From the NCBI RefSeq assembly GCF_028640845.1, contig NC_080543.1, positions 1,620,667 to 1,684,666 of the forward strand: a DNA stretch of 64,000 nucleotides, given 5' to 3'. Shown in pieces: positions 1-8,570 of the stretch; the stretch's first letter is position 1; each line of letters begins with the position of its first letter. This stretch comes from Ahaetulla prasina (taxonomy: Eukaryota; Chordata; Lepidosauria; Squamata; Colubridae). The notes under the pieces were generated by a model that did no database searches, was not told where the DNA came from, and saw only the letters and a program-made list of their open reading frames with translations. A program made the position numbers and the translations under genes.

Positions 1-20
1 TCCCCCTGGGGGTCACCAGC

Positions 21-1433
21 CTACACTGTTTGGCTGACGGCACCCTGAGAAGACCCTCTATGGGAGCGTACCGGCCGGTGGGAGGCATGTGGTAACAGAA
101 GGCGGTCCCGAAGATATCCCGGTCCTATGCCATGGAGCGCTTTAAAGGTGGTAACCAACACCTTGAAGTGCACTTGGAAAACCACAGGTAGCCAGTGCAG
201 CCTGCGCAGGATCGGTGTTATATGGGAGCCATGAGTGGCTCCCTCTATCACCCGCGCGGCCGCATTCTGAACCAACTGTAGTCTCCGGGTGCACCTCAAG
301 GGGAGCCCCATGTAGAGAGCATTGCAGTAGTCCAGGCGAGAAGTGACGAGAGCGTGAGTGACCGTGCATAAGGCATCCCGGTCTAGAAAGGGGCGCAACT
401 GGCGGACCAGGCGAACCTGGTAAAAAGCTCTCCTGTAGACGGTCGCCAAATGTTCTTCAAAAGACAACCGTCCATCCAGGAGAACACCCAGATTGCACAC
501 CCTCTCCATCGGGGGCAATGACTCGCCCCCAACAGTCAGCCATGGTTGCAGCTGACTGTACCGGGATGCCGGCATCCACAGCCACTCAGTCTTGGAGGGG
601 TTGAGCTTGAGCCTGTTTCTCCCCATCCAGACCCGTACGGCCTCCAAACACTGAGACAGCACTTCGACAGCTTCATTGGGGTGGTCAGGGGTGGAAATGT
701 ACAGCTGGGTGTCATCCGCGTACAGTTGGTAACTCACCCCAAAACCACTGATGACCTCACCCAGCGGCTTCATGTAGATGTTGAACAGGAGAGGCGAGAG
801 AACTGACCCCTGTGGCACCCCACAAAGGAGGCGCCTCGAGGTCAATCTCTGCCCCACTGCCAACACCGTCTGCGATCGGTCGGAGAGATAGGAGGAGAAC
901 CACCGAAATACGGTGCCTCCCACTCCCAGTCCCTCCAACCATCGCAGCAGGATACCATGGTCGATGGTATCAAAAGCCGCCGAGAGATCTAGGAGAACCA
1001 GGGCAGAGGAATAACCCCTATCCCGGGCCCTCCAGAGGTCATCCACCAACGCGACCAAAGCTGTCTCCGTGCTGTACCCAGGTCGGAAGCCGGACTGGAA
1101 CGGGTCTAGATAGACAGATTCATCCAGGTACTGGGGTAACTGATGTGCCACCACACTCTCAACAACCTTCGCCACAAAGCGAAGGTTGGAGACTGGACAG
1201 TAGTTGCCCAGAACAGCTGGGTCCAGGGAAGGCTTCTTGAGGAGGGGCCTCACCACCGCCTCTTTCAAGGCGGTGGGAACAACACCCTCCCTCAAAGAAG
1301 CGTTGACAATCCCCTGGAGCCAGCCTCGTGTAACCTCCCAGGTGGCCAGCACCAGCCAGGAGGGACACGGGTCCAATAAACATGTGGTGGCATTCAGCCG
1401 CCCCAGCAACCTGTCCATGTCCTCGGGAGCCAC
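21..1433 (-). pseudogene. L2 LINE ORF2, reverse transcriptase part
   Basis: The 470-codon frame contains the ordered RT blocks of a non-LTR retrotransposon: PVSNLRFVAKVVESVV, LLDLSAAFDTIDH (first catalytic aspartate), GVPQGSVLSPLLFNIYM and YADDTQLY (catalytic DD pair). The C-terminal part includes LRRLHWLPVVFQVHFK, a conserved L2 3' coding segment. The protein would copy the element's RNA at the nicked target. The start is not a real initiation site, because the coding region is continuous in concept with the endonuclease piece upstream. Confidence 0.88.
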
Positions 1434-2078
1434 AGGATCAAACTCCTCCCAGATGGTCTCAACAAGACTAGCCTCCGCCTCTCGCCTGAGCCACCCAATT
1501 TTGGTCCAAACCGTCCCAAGCTGAGCGATTTTGTCAAACAGATACCTACTGAAATCCTCAGCACAACCCTGTAAGGATCATCACCACCTCCTGATGAAGG
1601 AGGGAGCGAGTCACCCTAAACAGGAGGCTGGGCGGTTCTCTGCTGACGCAATGAGGGTAGAGACATAGGCCCGCTTGGCCTCCCTCAATGCCACCAGATA
1701 GGTCTGGGTAAAAGACCTAACTAGTGTTCGGTCAGCTTCGGAACGGCTGGACCTCCACGCGCTCTCTAGGCGTCTTCTCCGGCGCTTCATCTCCCCCCGC
1801 TCCTCAGCAAACCAAGGAGCTGGTTGGGACCTACGCCGGGTCAGAAGGCGCAAAGGCACGACTCGATCCAAAGCGCCCACCGCTGCCTGTTCCCAGGCCG
1901 CAACAAGCTCCTCGGCCGAGTCGTGGGCCAGGTCACCAGGAACGCCCAAGCTCCATCAGGAACCTCCGGGTCCATCAGTCGCCTGGGACGGAACCAACGA
2001 TTGGTCCCGTCTCCTGCGGTGTTGAGCGGCGGTCCGAAGTCCAGACGAAGGAGAGAGTGATCTGACCATGACAAAGGT

Positions 2079-3131
2079 TCAATGACTAATTTCTCCTTCC
2101 AGATCACTCAACCACTGTCCAGAGACAAAAATCAGATCCAGTGTGCTTCCCCCCACGTGGGTGGGGCCATCAATTAATTGGGTCAGGTCCATGGCCATCA
2201 TGGAGGCCATGAACTCCCGAGCCGCTGTCGACGACACACCGGCTGATGGCAAGTTGAAATCCCCCATGACCATAAGCCTGGGGGTATCAACTGCCATCCC
2301 GGCTATCAACTCCAGCAACTCGGGCAGGGCTGTTGCCACGCAGCAAGGAGCCAGGTACGTGATCAACAAGCCCACCTGCATCCTACGCCCCCACTTCACA
2401 TAAAGGGATTCACAGCCGGCTATCTGAGGAACAGTGGTCTCCATCGGCTCCAGACTCTCTCTAATAACGACCACCACCCCTCCACCCCTACCTTGGGCCC
2501 TCGGCTGATGAAATGCCCGGAAACCCGGTGGGCACATCTCTACCAGGGGAAACCCCCCTTCCGTGCCCAACCAAGTATCCGAAATGCCCATAAGGTCCGC
2601 AGCCCCCCCCTGTATAAGATCATAAATCAGGGGGGCTTTATTCACTACGGACCTAGCATTGCATAACATCAGCCGAAGGTCCAAGCCCTGGAGATACTGG
2701 CCACTCGGGGAACGGGAAAAGTCTGAGGGGCCGGAGCGTGCAATCGCTCTCAAACAGCGCGTGCGCACCCCCTGATGATACGGCCCCCCACTTCCGCCAT
2801 ATCTGCCCCTCCCACTTACCGTGCTGATGGAACGACCCTCTGGAACTAAAAAATAAGGCTTCCCCTTCGCCTCCGAACCTGATGAAATATCGCCGCGAGC
2901 AACTGCAAGGACTGGCTCCCTCCCCGACGGGTTTCCCCCGATACCCACCTTTACCCTCCCTCCCCTTAAAAATTGTTTATCTAAAAAACCCCAAAGTTTC
3001 TTTCTTGACACATGCCATCTCTCTGGGTCCCAAAACCCATCATTGAGATAGGCCCCCGATAACGTAGAGGGCCATTTCTGCGAGGTGGAGGACCCTCGCA
3101 GACAATGGAGTTCTGACGAAGAATAAATCAT
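2079..3131 (-). pseudogene. L2 LINE ORF2, N-terminal part with endonuclease domain
   Basis: The 350-codon frame begins with low-similarity sequence and then holds an exonuclease-endonuclease-phosphatase fold. Visible landmarks are LMLCNARSVVNK (first strand of the fold), DLMGISDTWL (metal-binding acidic position), GDFNLPS and a C-terminal STLDLIF stretch. In LINEs this enzyme nicks target DNA to prime reverse transcription. The frame breaks at about 2079, just after SDLEGE, and coding continues in another frame at 1841-2107. It is separated from the RT piece by two frame changes and stops, hence pseudogene. Confidence 0.85.
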
Positions 3132-3418
3132 GTCTCGTGTCGGGCATAATTGGCGCAGAAATGAGTTTATCCCTAAACGCAGATGATGATAAAGCAGTCA
3201 TATTCGGAACCGATCACAAAAGTCCCACAGATGGTAGAAGATGATTGTCGTGTCCCACTCCTCCGCTGACGGCCGGGTCAGGGAAATCCGAATCAGGCTT
3301 GCCTCTGCAGCTTTGCCCAAAGTCCTAGCAAAGTCCTCAGAGCAGGCAGGAGACCAGAAAGTGACTTCAGCAAGATAAGTTCGACTTTGCCTGACTCAGA
3401 GACTGCCAGAAAGCAGAT

Positions 3419-3430
3419 CCTTTATATAGG
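3419..3430 (-). promoter_or_regulatory. TATA box of the solo LTR
   Basis: The minus strand reads CCTATATAAAGG within the LTR, downstream of the minisatellite and upstream of a segment that would form the R/U5 part. The position fits an LTR core promoter. Activity is inferred only. Confidence 0.55.
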
Positions 3431-3606
3431 CCATGGGGTGTGGCTCCATGACTCAGCACTCATTAAGGCCTGCCTCCTTCCTTCTGTTGCCTCCGCCTAT
3501 CCAATCTTCTGATGCGAGGGTCACTCCAATCAGCTGTTGGAAGTAAACTTTCCTCAGGCTCACATGCTGTGGAGGAGGGGGAGGGGTCTAGCTGCTCCGT
3601 TTGCCT

Positions 3607-3768
3607 GGGCATGGAGCCAGGGCTGGGGCCGGGGGATGCTCCCTCCTCTGCAGCCTGCTTGGGCATGGAGCCAGGGCTGGGACTGGGAGGTGCCCCCTCC
3701 TCTGCAGCTTGTCTGGGCATGGAGCCAGGACTGGGGCCGGGAGGCATACATTCCTCCATGTTCGGGAG
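3607..3768. repeat. 54-bp minisatellite, three units, inside the LTR
   Basis: GGGCATGGAGCC recurs at 3607, 3661 and 3715, a strict 54-bp period. The period is a multiple of three, so the minus strand translates as a repeated P/S-rich peptide with SMPRQAAEEGA-like units. It is part of the LTR and probably not coding. Confidence 0.8.
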
Positions 3769-5245
3769 CAGATAAGCAGACCCCGGCTGCGGTGAGAGCG
3801 GACAAGACACAACAACGATGGATGTTCTCACATGGAGTCCCCTTTCAGGATAGTACAAAATATTCAAAGATGCTAAAGATGTTAAAAATTGCCGATGCCA
3901 GCATCCTCCCCCATTAACCACCAACCACACTCCAGAGTCCAGGGGAGAGTCCAGGGGTGGGGGGGGGAGACCAAGCTCCAGAGTCTAAACTCCCCATTCT
4001 CCCCATTCAAACTCCAGAGACTAGGGGAGGAAAAGGAGATCTCCATGACTGAGTATGAGTCCAATCACACCATCGCTGCAAACGACCCACTCCAACAGTC
4101 TTATCCGGTCCAGGAAGAATCCAGGAAAAGGAAGAAGAAGGAGGAAAGAGCCTGCTGCCGCCGCTGCCGCTAAGAAAGCTCCTACATCGCCACTATCCAT
4201 GGCAGACATCATCGCCGTCAACGCCGCAGTCACGGCCACGCCCCCCCCCCTCGTCAACCCCCAATTCCTAGGGGACCTCGCTGGGGCTCCCACGTTGATT
4301 CACATTGTGCCAAAAGTTGTTCCACAGCTAAGTTGTTCCACAGCAAAATTTCCAGGGCTTTCATCGCTGCCGTTGCCCTCCTCCCCGCAGCACAAGTCCG
4401 AACAAAGCTGCCGGGGAATAGGCCGGACGCCGCCCCCGCCCCGCACCAAGATGGCTGCCGCCATTCGCTGCCGCTCAGCCCCTGGCTCGGTACTCGGCAG
4501 CCGCAAATCTCTCGGGCGAAAAACCCCTCCTGCGGCTGCCAAGAAGATCTCCTATCCGCCCAGGCAGCCCAGGCAGCCCAGGTCGCCCACTGGCTGCATC
4601 CACGGCCCAGGGACATCTCCGCCTTGCCGCTCCGAGAAACGGTCAGACCACCATCTTTGTCATGCGCAGAAAGAAACCTCAAATTAAAATGGCTTTTAAG
4701 CCACCAAAAGCTCCCATGACGAGAAGGGGGTCTGAAACTAACTTAGAAGATACGTTAAAGGAACAGAACAGAGTTTCTGAAGAGCGATTTAAAGAAATTA
4801 TGAATAATATTCATGGTGTGAAGGATCAACTTAGGGAAGAAATTAAAGAGACTAATAAAAAAATTAGAGAAGATTTATTGATGGTTTTTCAAGGTTTGGC
4901 AAAAAATTTGGAAGTAATGGAGGATAAAGTGGAAGTAATTAGTCAAGCAAATCAGTATTTGGATAATAAAGTTGGAGAGCTCCAAAAGAAAGTGGATAAA
5001 AATGAGGACCATGTGGTGGTATTGCAATATAGAGCGTTGGAGAAGGCTCTGAGAATTAGGGGTCTTCAAGACCGGAAGGAAGAAGATCTTAAAAAAGTTA
5101 TATCAGAAGCCTTAGCTGAAATGTTAGGAATGGACCCTCGAGAAGTTGATTTTCAAATTGATAGGGCATATAGGGTTAATTCTTGGGTAGCGAGGCAGAA
5201 AAAGCTCCCAAGAGACATTGTAATTTATTTTTTGACTTCTACAAT

Positions 5246-5260
5246 AAGAAATCAGATTTT
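5246..5260 (+). repeat. Target-site duplication, left copy
   Basis: AAGAAATCAGATTTT is repeated exactly at 8065-8079 and brackets the nested element. Fifteen bp is typical of L1-mediated insertion, and the AT-rich site fits L1 endonuclease preference. Confidence 0.93.
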
Positions 5261-5429
5261 CTTGTAACGTGGACGGAGCAGAAACTGGAGTTCTAGCACT
5301 TGTTTGTAAGAAGACTGTAAGCCCCTGAGGATTTATTTGCTGCGAAGATAGGAGAGAAGAAAGCAAATGGCGGTTTTGTGGAATGTGTGTACTGAAAACG
5401 AAAGTAGAAATGCTTACTAACGGCTAGTG

Positions 5430-5865
5430 TTGAAATAGAAGAAAGAAGATACATAGAAACATACTGACTAAACGGAAGACATGAGAATTTTATGATTTAT
5501 ATCTTTTCTTTTTCTTTGGGATTATAGTGATTTAGAAGAAAAGTTTTTTGAATTTTTTTTTCTAAATATTTTTTTTTTCCTCGGTCTGTTATTAAGTTAT
5601 TTTTTTTTAAAAAAAATGGCTTTTAAGCAAATAGTGCCAAAAGTGTGTCGAAATAGAAGATACATAGGAAGATACTGACTAAATGGAAGAAATGAGAATC
5701 TTATGATTTATATTTTTTCTTCTTCTTTGGGATTATAGTGATTTAGAAGATAAGTTTTTTTGAAACTTTCTTTTCTAATTTTTTTTTTCTTTCTTTTTCT
5801 TGGTCTATTATTAAGCTATCCTTTTTTTTTTTTAATGGCTTTTAAGCAAATAGTGCCAAAAGTCA
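5430..5865 (+). repeat. 219-bp tandem duplication in the 5' region of the nested element
   Basis: Two copies start at about 5430 and 5649. Each ends with a poly-T/poly-A stretch followed by ATGGCTTTTAAGCAAATAG, so the ORF1 start codon context occurs at both 5616 and 5835. Only the second copy continues into an open ORF1. Repeated 5' units recall L1 promoter monomers, though a simple local duplication is equally possible. Confidence 0.75.
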
Positions 5866-6815
5866 TTAAAAACTTTGAAATTTCTTCAGCTCAGATTAAA
5901 AAATTAAAAGAAGAAATCAAAAAGGAAGTAAGAAATTCTTTACAGGAGTTTTTGGAGAGTCACTTTTTAGAAATAGATCAAAAATTTGACGAAATAGAGA
6001 AAGAGATGTTGGATTTCAAGGAAGTGGTGGAAGAGCAGAAAAGGGAAATGAAAATGGTAAAGGATGCAATTGCGCAAATATTAAGCTCTTGTATTCAGAT
6101 GCAGGATGATCTTGCAGAAATTAATAAAGCTAATTTAGAGTTGCAAAGGAAAATAGAAGAAATTCAAAAAAATCAAAACAATTGGAACTTAGATAATAAG
6201 ATGGAAGATATAAAGGCAAAGGTAGATAGGGCAGATGAAGAAAGAGTAATATTACAATATAGATTAATGGAATATGCTATAAGGGTGAGGGGGTTGAAAC
6301 AAAATAGGAAGGAAAATTTAAAGGAGATTTTTACGCAAGCCTTTGCTCAGATAAAGGGTGTGGAGCCAGAAGATTTTGAGACTAATATTGAAAGAATTTA
6401 TCGTGTTAATTCTTGGTGGGCAAGACAAAATAGAGTACCTAGGGATGTGGTTATTTATTTTACAACTAAAAAGGTTAGGTATGAAATTTTGCAAGCCTTT
6501 TATAAAAATAAATTTCAGATATTGGGACAAGATATAAAAATGATGAAGGAAATTCCTCCTAAAATGATAAGAAACAGAAGAGAATTTGCTTTTTTGGTGG
6601 ATGAGTTTAAGAAATATCAGATATATTTTAGATGGGAAGTCCCAATGGGTTTGTCAGTGAATTTTAGAGGTAGAAAGTATTTTCTTAATTCAGTTATGAA
6701 AGCGAGACATTTTTATATTAATGTTTTAAAGAGTGGGAATCCTTTGTTGTTAGATGCTAAGTTAACTGGTGTGGAAATGATGGAAAATAGAATGGGAGAG
6801 GGGAGGAATGTTTAA
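5835..6815 (+). CDS. ORF1 protein of the HAL1-like element, intact
   Basis: A 326-codon open frame beginning MAFKQIVPKVIKN. Residues about 15-150 are rich in K, E, Q and hydrophobics with heptad character (coiled coil). Residues about 155-245 look like the L1 ORF1p RRM (IRVRGLKQN, YRVNSWWARQNRVPRDVVIYF), and the remainder is the C-terminal domain (RREFAFLVDEFKKYQIYFRWEVPMGL). It is homologous throughout to the interrupted host ORF1 but clearly divergent, so it is from another L1 subfamily. The product would be an RNA-binding nucleic-acid chaperone. There is no ORF2 downstream, so movement must have relied on another L1's ORF2p. The intact frame suggests a recent insertion. Confidence 0.82.
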   Translation: MAFKQIVPKVIKNFEISSAQIKKLKEEIKKEVRNSLQEFLESHFLEIDQKFDEIEKEMLDFKEVVEEQKREMKMVKDAIAQILSSCIQMQDDLAEINKANLELQRKIEEIQKNQNNWNLDNKMEDIKAKVDRADEERVILQYRLMEYAIRVRGLKQNRKENLKEIFTQAFAQIKGVEPEDFETNIERIYRVNSWWARQNRVPRDVVIYFTTKKVRYEILQAFYKNKFQILGQDIKMMKEIPPKMIRNRREFAFLVDEFKKYQIYFRWEVPMGLSVNFRGRKYFLNSVMKARHFYINVLKSGNPLLLDAKLTGVEMMENRMGEGRNV

Positions 6816-7061
6816 GATGTGAATAGGATGATTATGGTTAATTTTTGGAATTGATTTGTTTAGGATATAAATTATAGGATTTTTGTTATTTGCTATTTGT
6901 ATGGTATAAATCTATGGGATGATATTACTCAATTGTGAAGGATGGAAAGTGAAATTTATGAATTTAGATAATGTGGATGTAATGATTTTAACTGTTTACT
7001 GTTATATTGTGGATGTAGTCTAAATGATTATTTGCTTGATATTTGATTGATGGAGTAGTAT

Positions 7062-7430
7062 TGGAAGACTGAATATTAAATCTTATGACAATTGAAGAAA
7101 TATATAAGTGATGAAAATTTGAATTTGAGAAGCTGGATTGTAATTTAAGAAATGGACTTATGAAATTTGAAGGAATATACAAGTGGGCGGGGAAAAAAAT
7201 TTGAACTTTAGAAGATGGACTAATTTTTAAAATGGACTGTAAGAAGAATGGACATTAAATGTTATGGCAATTGAAGAAATATATAAGTGATAAAAATTTG
7301 AGTTCGAGAAGATGGACTGTAATTTGAGAAATGGAACTTATGAAATTTGAAGGAATATACAAGTGGGAAAAAAATTGAATTTGAGAAGATGGATTAATTT
7401 TAAAAATGGACTAAAAGAAGAAGTAATATG
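7062..7430 (+). repeat. 180-bp tandem duplication in the nested element's 3' part
   Basis: Segments such as ATTGAAGAAATATATAAGTG and GAAATTTGAAGGAATATAC recur with a spacing of about 180 bp (for example 7074 and 7253). The region lacks open frames of note. Confidence 0.7.
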
Positions 7431-7594
7431 TGAAGTTGGTATTGTTTCTTTTCTTTTCTTTTCTTTTTTTATTATTCTTTCCTATCTTTTTATTTTTATT
7501 GTGAGGGGATCTATAGTTTTAAATTTTTTAAGGTGGGAGGTTATGTATATTTTGTATACTTTAGCTTGTGATTGTTGGTCATAATACCCGGTAT

Positions 7595-7655
7595 TTGCTC
7601 TGGGAAGTTTGGGGGGGGAAGGGGGAGGAGGGGGGAAGGGGGGGAAAATGAATCA
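7595..7655 (+). other. G-rich purine tract of the nested element
   Basis: Runs of seven or more G separated by AA, GA or A follow the phrase TTTGCTCTGGGAAGTTTGG. The host L1 3'UTR has the matching TTTGCTCCGGGAAGTCGG followed by G runs at about 12420. The tract could fold as a G-quadruplex, as known for mammalian L1 3'UTRs. Confidence 0.6.
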
Positions 7656-8064
7656 ACAAGTGATACATGTGATTATTAATGTACAGTAATTTTTGAAGAT
7701 ATGAGATTAAAAAATTTAAAATGATATTGGGGATGCTCGACTGCCATTTCAGGAAGAAAAGGAGAGAGGAGTAGAAGGAGGGAAGAAAGTAGGTAGGAAA
7801 GTGTAGAGAAGGAGGAGGGGAATAAGAGGGTTAGATAGGGTGGAAGAAGGGAGGAGTGGAGAAGGAGGAGAGGAAGTAGTAAAGTGAAGGAGATGAATGA
7901 TGGGAAAGTAGTAGAAGGTAGAGAGGGAGGTTGTGTAGTAAGGAAGTGGCAGTCGGGCAGGCCTGAATCAGTAATAAATAAAAATTAATGATTAATGATG
8001 GATAATAGTTTGTACATAAATATGATGTTGAAAAATGGAAATAAAAAATTATTTAAAAAAAAAA

Positions 8065-8079
8065 AAGAAATCAGATTTT
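8065..8079 (+). repeat. Target-site duplication, right copy
   Basis: Exact copy of 5246-5260, directly following the poly(A) of the nested element. Host ORF1 coding resumes here. Confidence 0.93.
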
Positions 8080-8570
8080 GCAAGCTACATACCAAAAGAA
8101 ATTGCAAATAGCAGAACAGGAGGTGTTGGTTTTGAAAGAGATCCCTGCTAAAATGTTAAAGGATAGAAGGGATTTTAGGTTTTTTACACAAGAGCTTAAG
8201 AAGCATCAGATTCAATATAGATGGGAGGTTCCAATTGGCTTAACAGTATTTTTTCAAGGCAGGAGATATCGAATTGATACTGAGTTGAAAGCAAAAGATT
8301 TTCTTTTTAATGTATTGAAAGTGGATGTAGAAACAGTGGATAAAAGTCTTCAAGAGAAACAGAGTGGGGAAGTTAAAACTGCACCTGTGATGTCAGTACC
8401 TCAAGAACAACCTCAAGAACAAAGAGTGACAAGGGGAGCTATTAGGCATAAGGAGATAGAGGAACGACTTCAAAGACAGGAATGGGATTCTACTACTGAA
8501 GCTGTGGGAGGAGCCAAGCCGAAGAGTGAGAGTCTTCAGCTAATTGCTCAGAAGCTTCAAGAGGCCAGTG

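Larger units (their letters stand above)
1..3245 (-). mobile_element. L2-clade LINE, 3' end cut by window edge, broken
   Basis: A long interspersed element is read on the minus strand. It carries an AP-type endonuclease region (about 2079-3131) and a reverse transcriptase region (21-1433). Its 3' portion reaches the window start. The RT box YADDTQLY and the endonuclease box GDFNLPS are of the L2/CR1 kind. The same sequence recurs at 34738-35956 (plus strand) and 48150-48715 (minus strand), so this is a repeat family. The coding region shifts frame between about 1840 and 2110 and has stops between 1433 and 1611, so the copy is not active as read. Its upstream side ends at the solo LTR that starts at 3246. 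L2 is the best clade guess; a related CR1-group family is possible. Confidence 0.88.
3246..3814 (-). mobile_element. Solo LTR of an LTR retrotransposon
   Basis: Read on the minus strand, this 569-bp block begins TGTTGTGTC and ends GACACGACA, giving the TG...CA ends and short imperfect terminal inverted repeats of an LTR. Flanks are ATGAT (3241-3245) and ACGAT (3815-3819), a 5-bp target duplication with one transition. Inside are a P/S-rich 54-bp tandem repeat and, downstream of it in the minus orientation, a TATA box. No internal gag/pol region or second LTR is adjacent, so it is a solo LTR. The family (Gypsy-like or endogenous retrovirus) cannot be decided from this sequence. Confidence 0.72.
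5261..8064 (+). mobile_element. ORF1-only L1 derivative (HAL1-like), nested in L1 ORF1
   Basis: This 2,804-bp insert lies between perfect 15-bp target duplications and ends in poly(A) (8054-8066, merging with the duplication). It has a 5' region with a 219-bp tandem duplication, one intact ORF1 (5835-6815), and then about 1.25 kb of non-coding AT-rich and purine-rich sequence that includes a 180-bp duplication. No endonuclease or RT sequence is present. The start of the G-rich stretch (about 7590-7650) resembles the 3'UTR of the host L1, so the 3' end is L1-derived. This is the architecture of mammalian HAL1. An individual internally deleted L1 is the alternative. Confidence 0.8.

Noticed and set aside
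3463..3930. Proline/serine-rich 155-codon frame on the minus strand
   Set aside because: It is translation of the LTR minisatellite and crosses the LTR end; no start context or family similarity.
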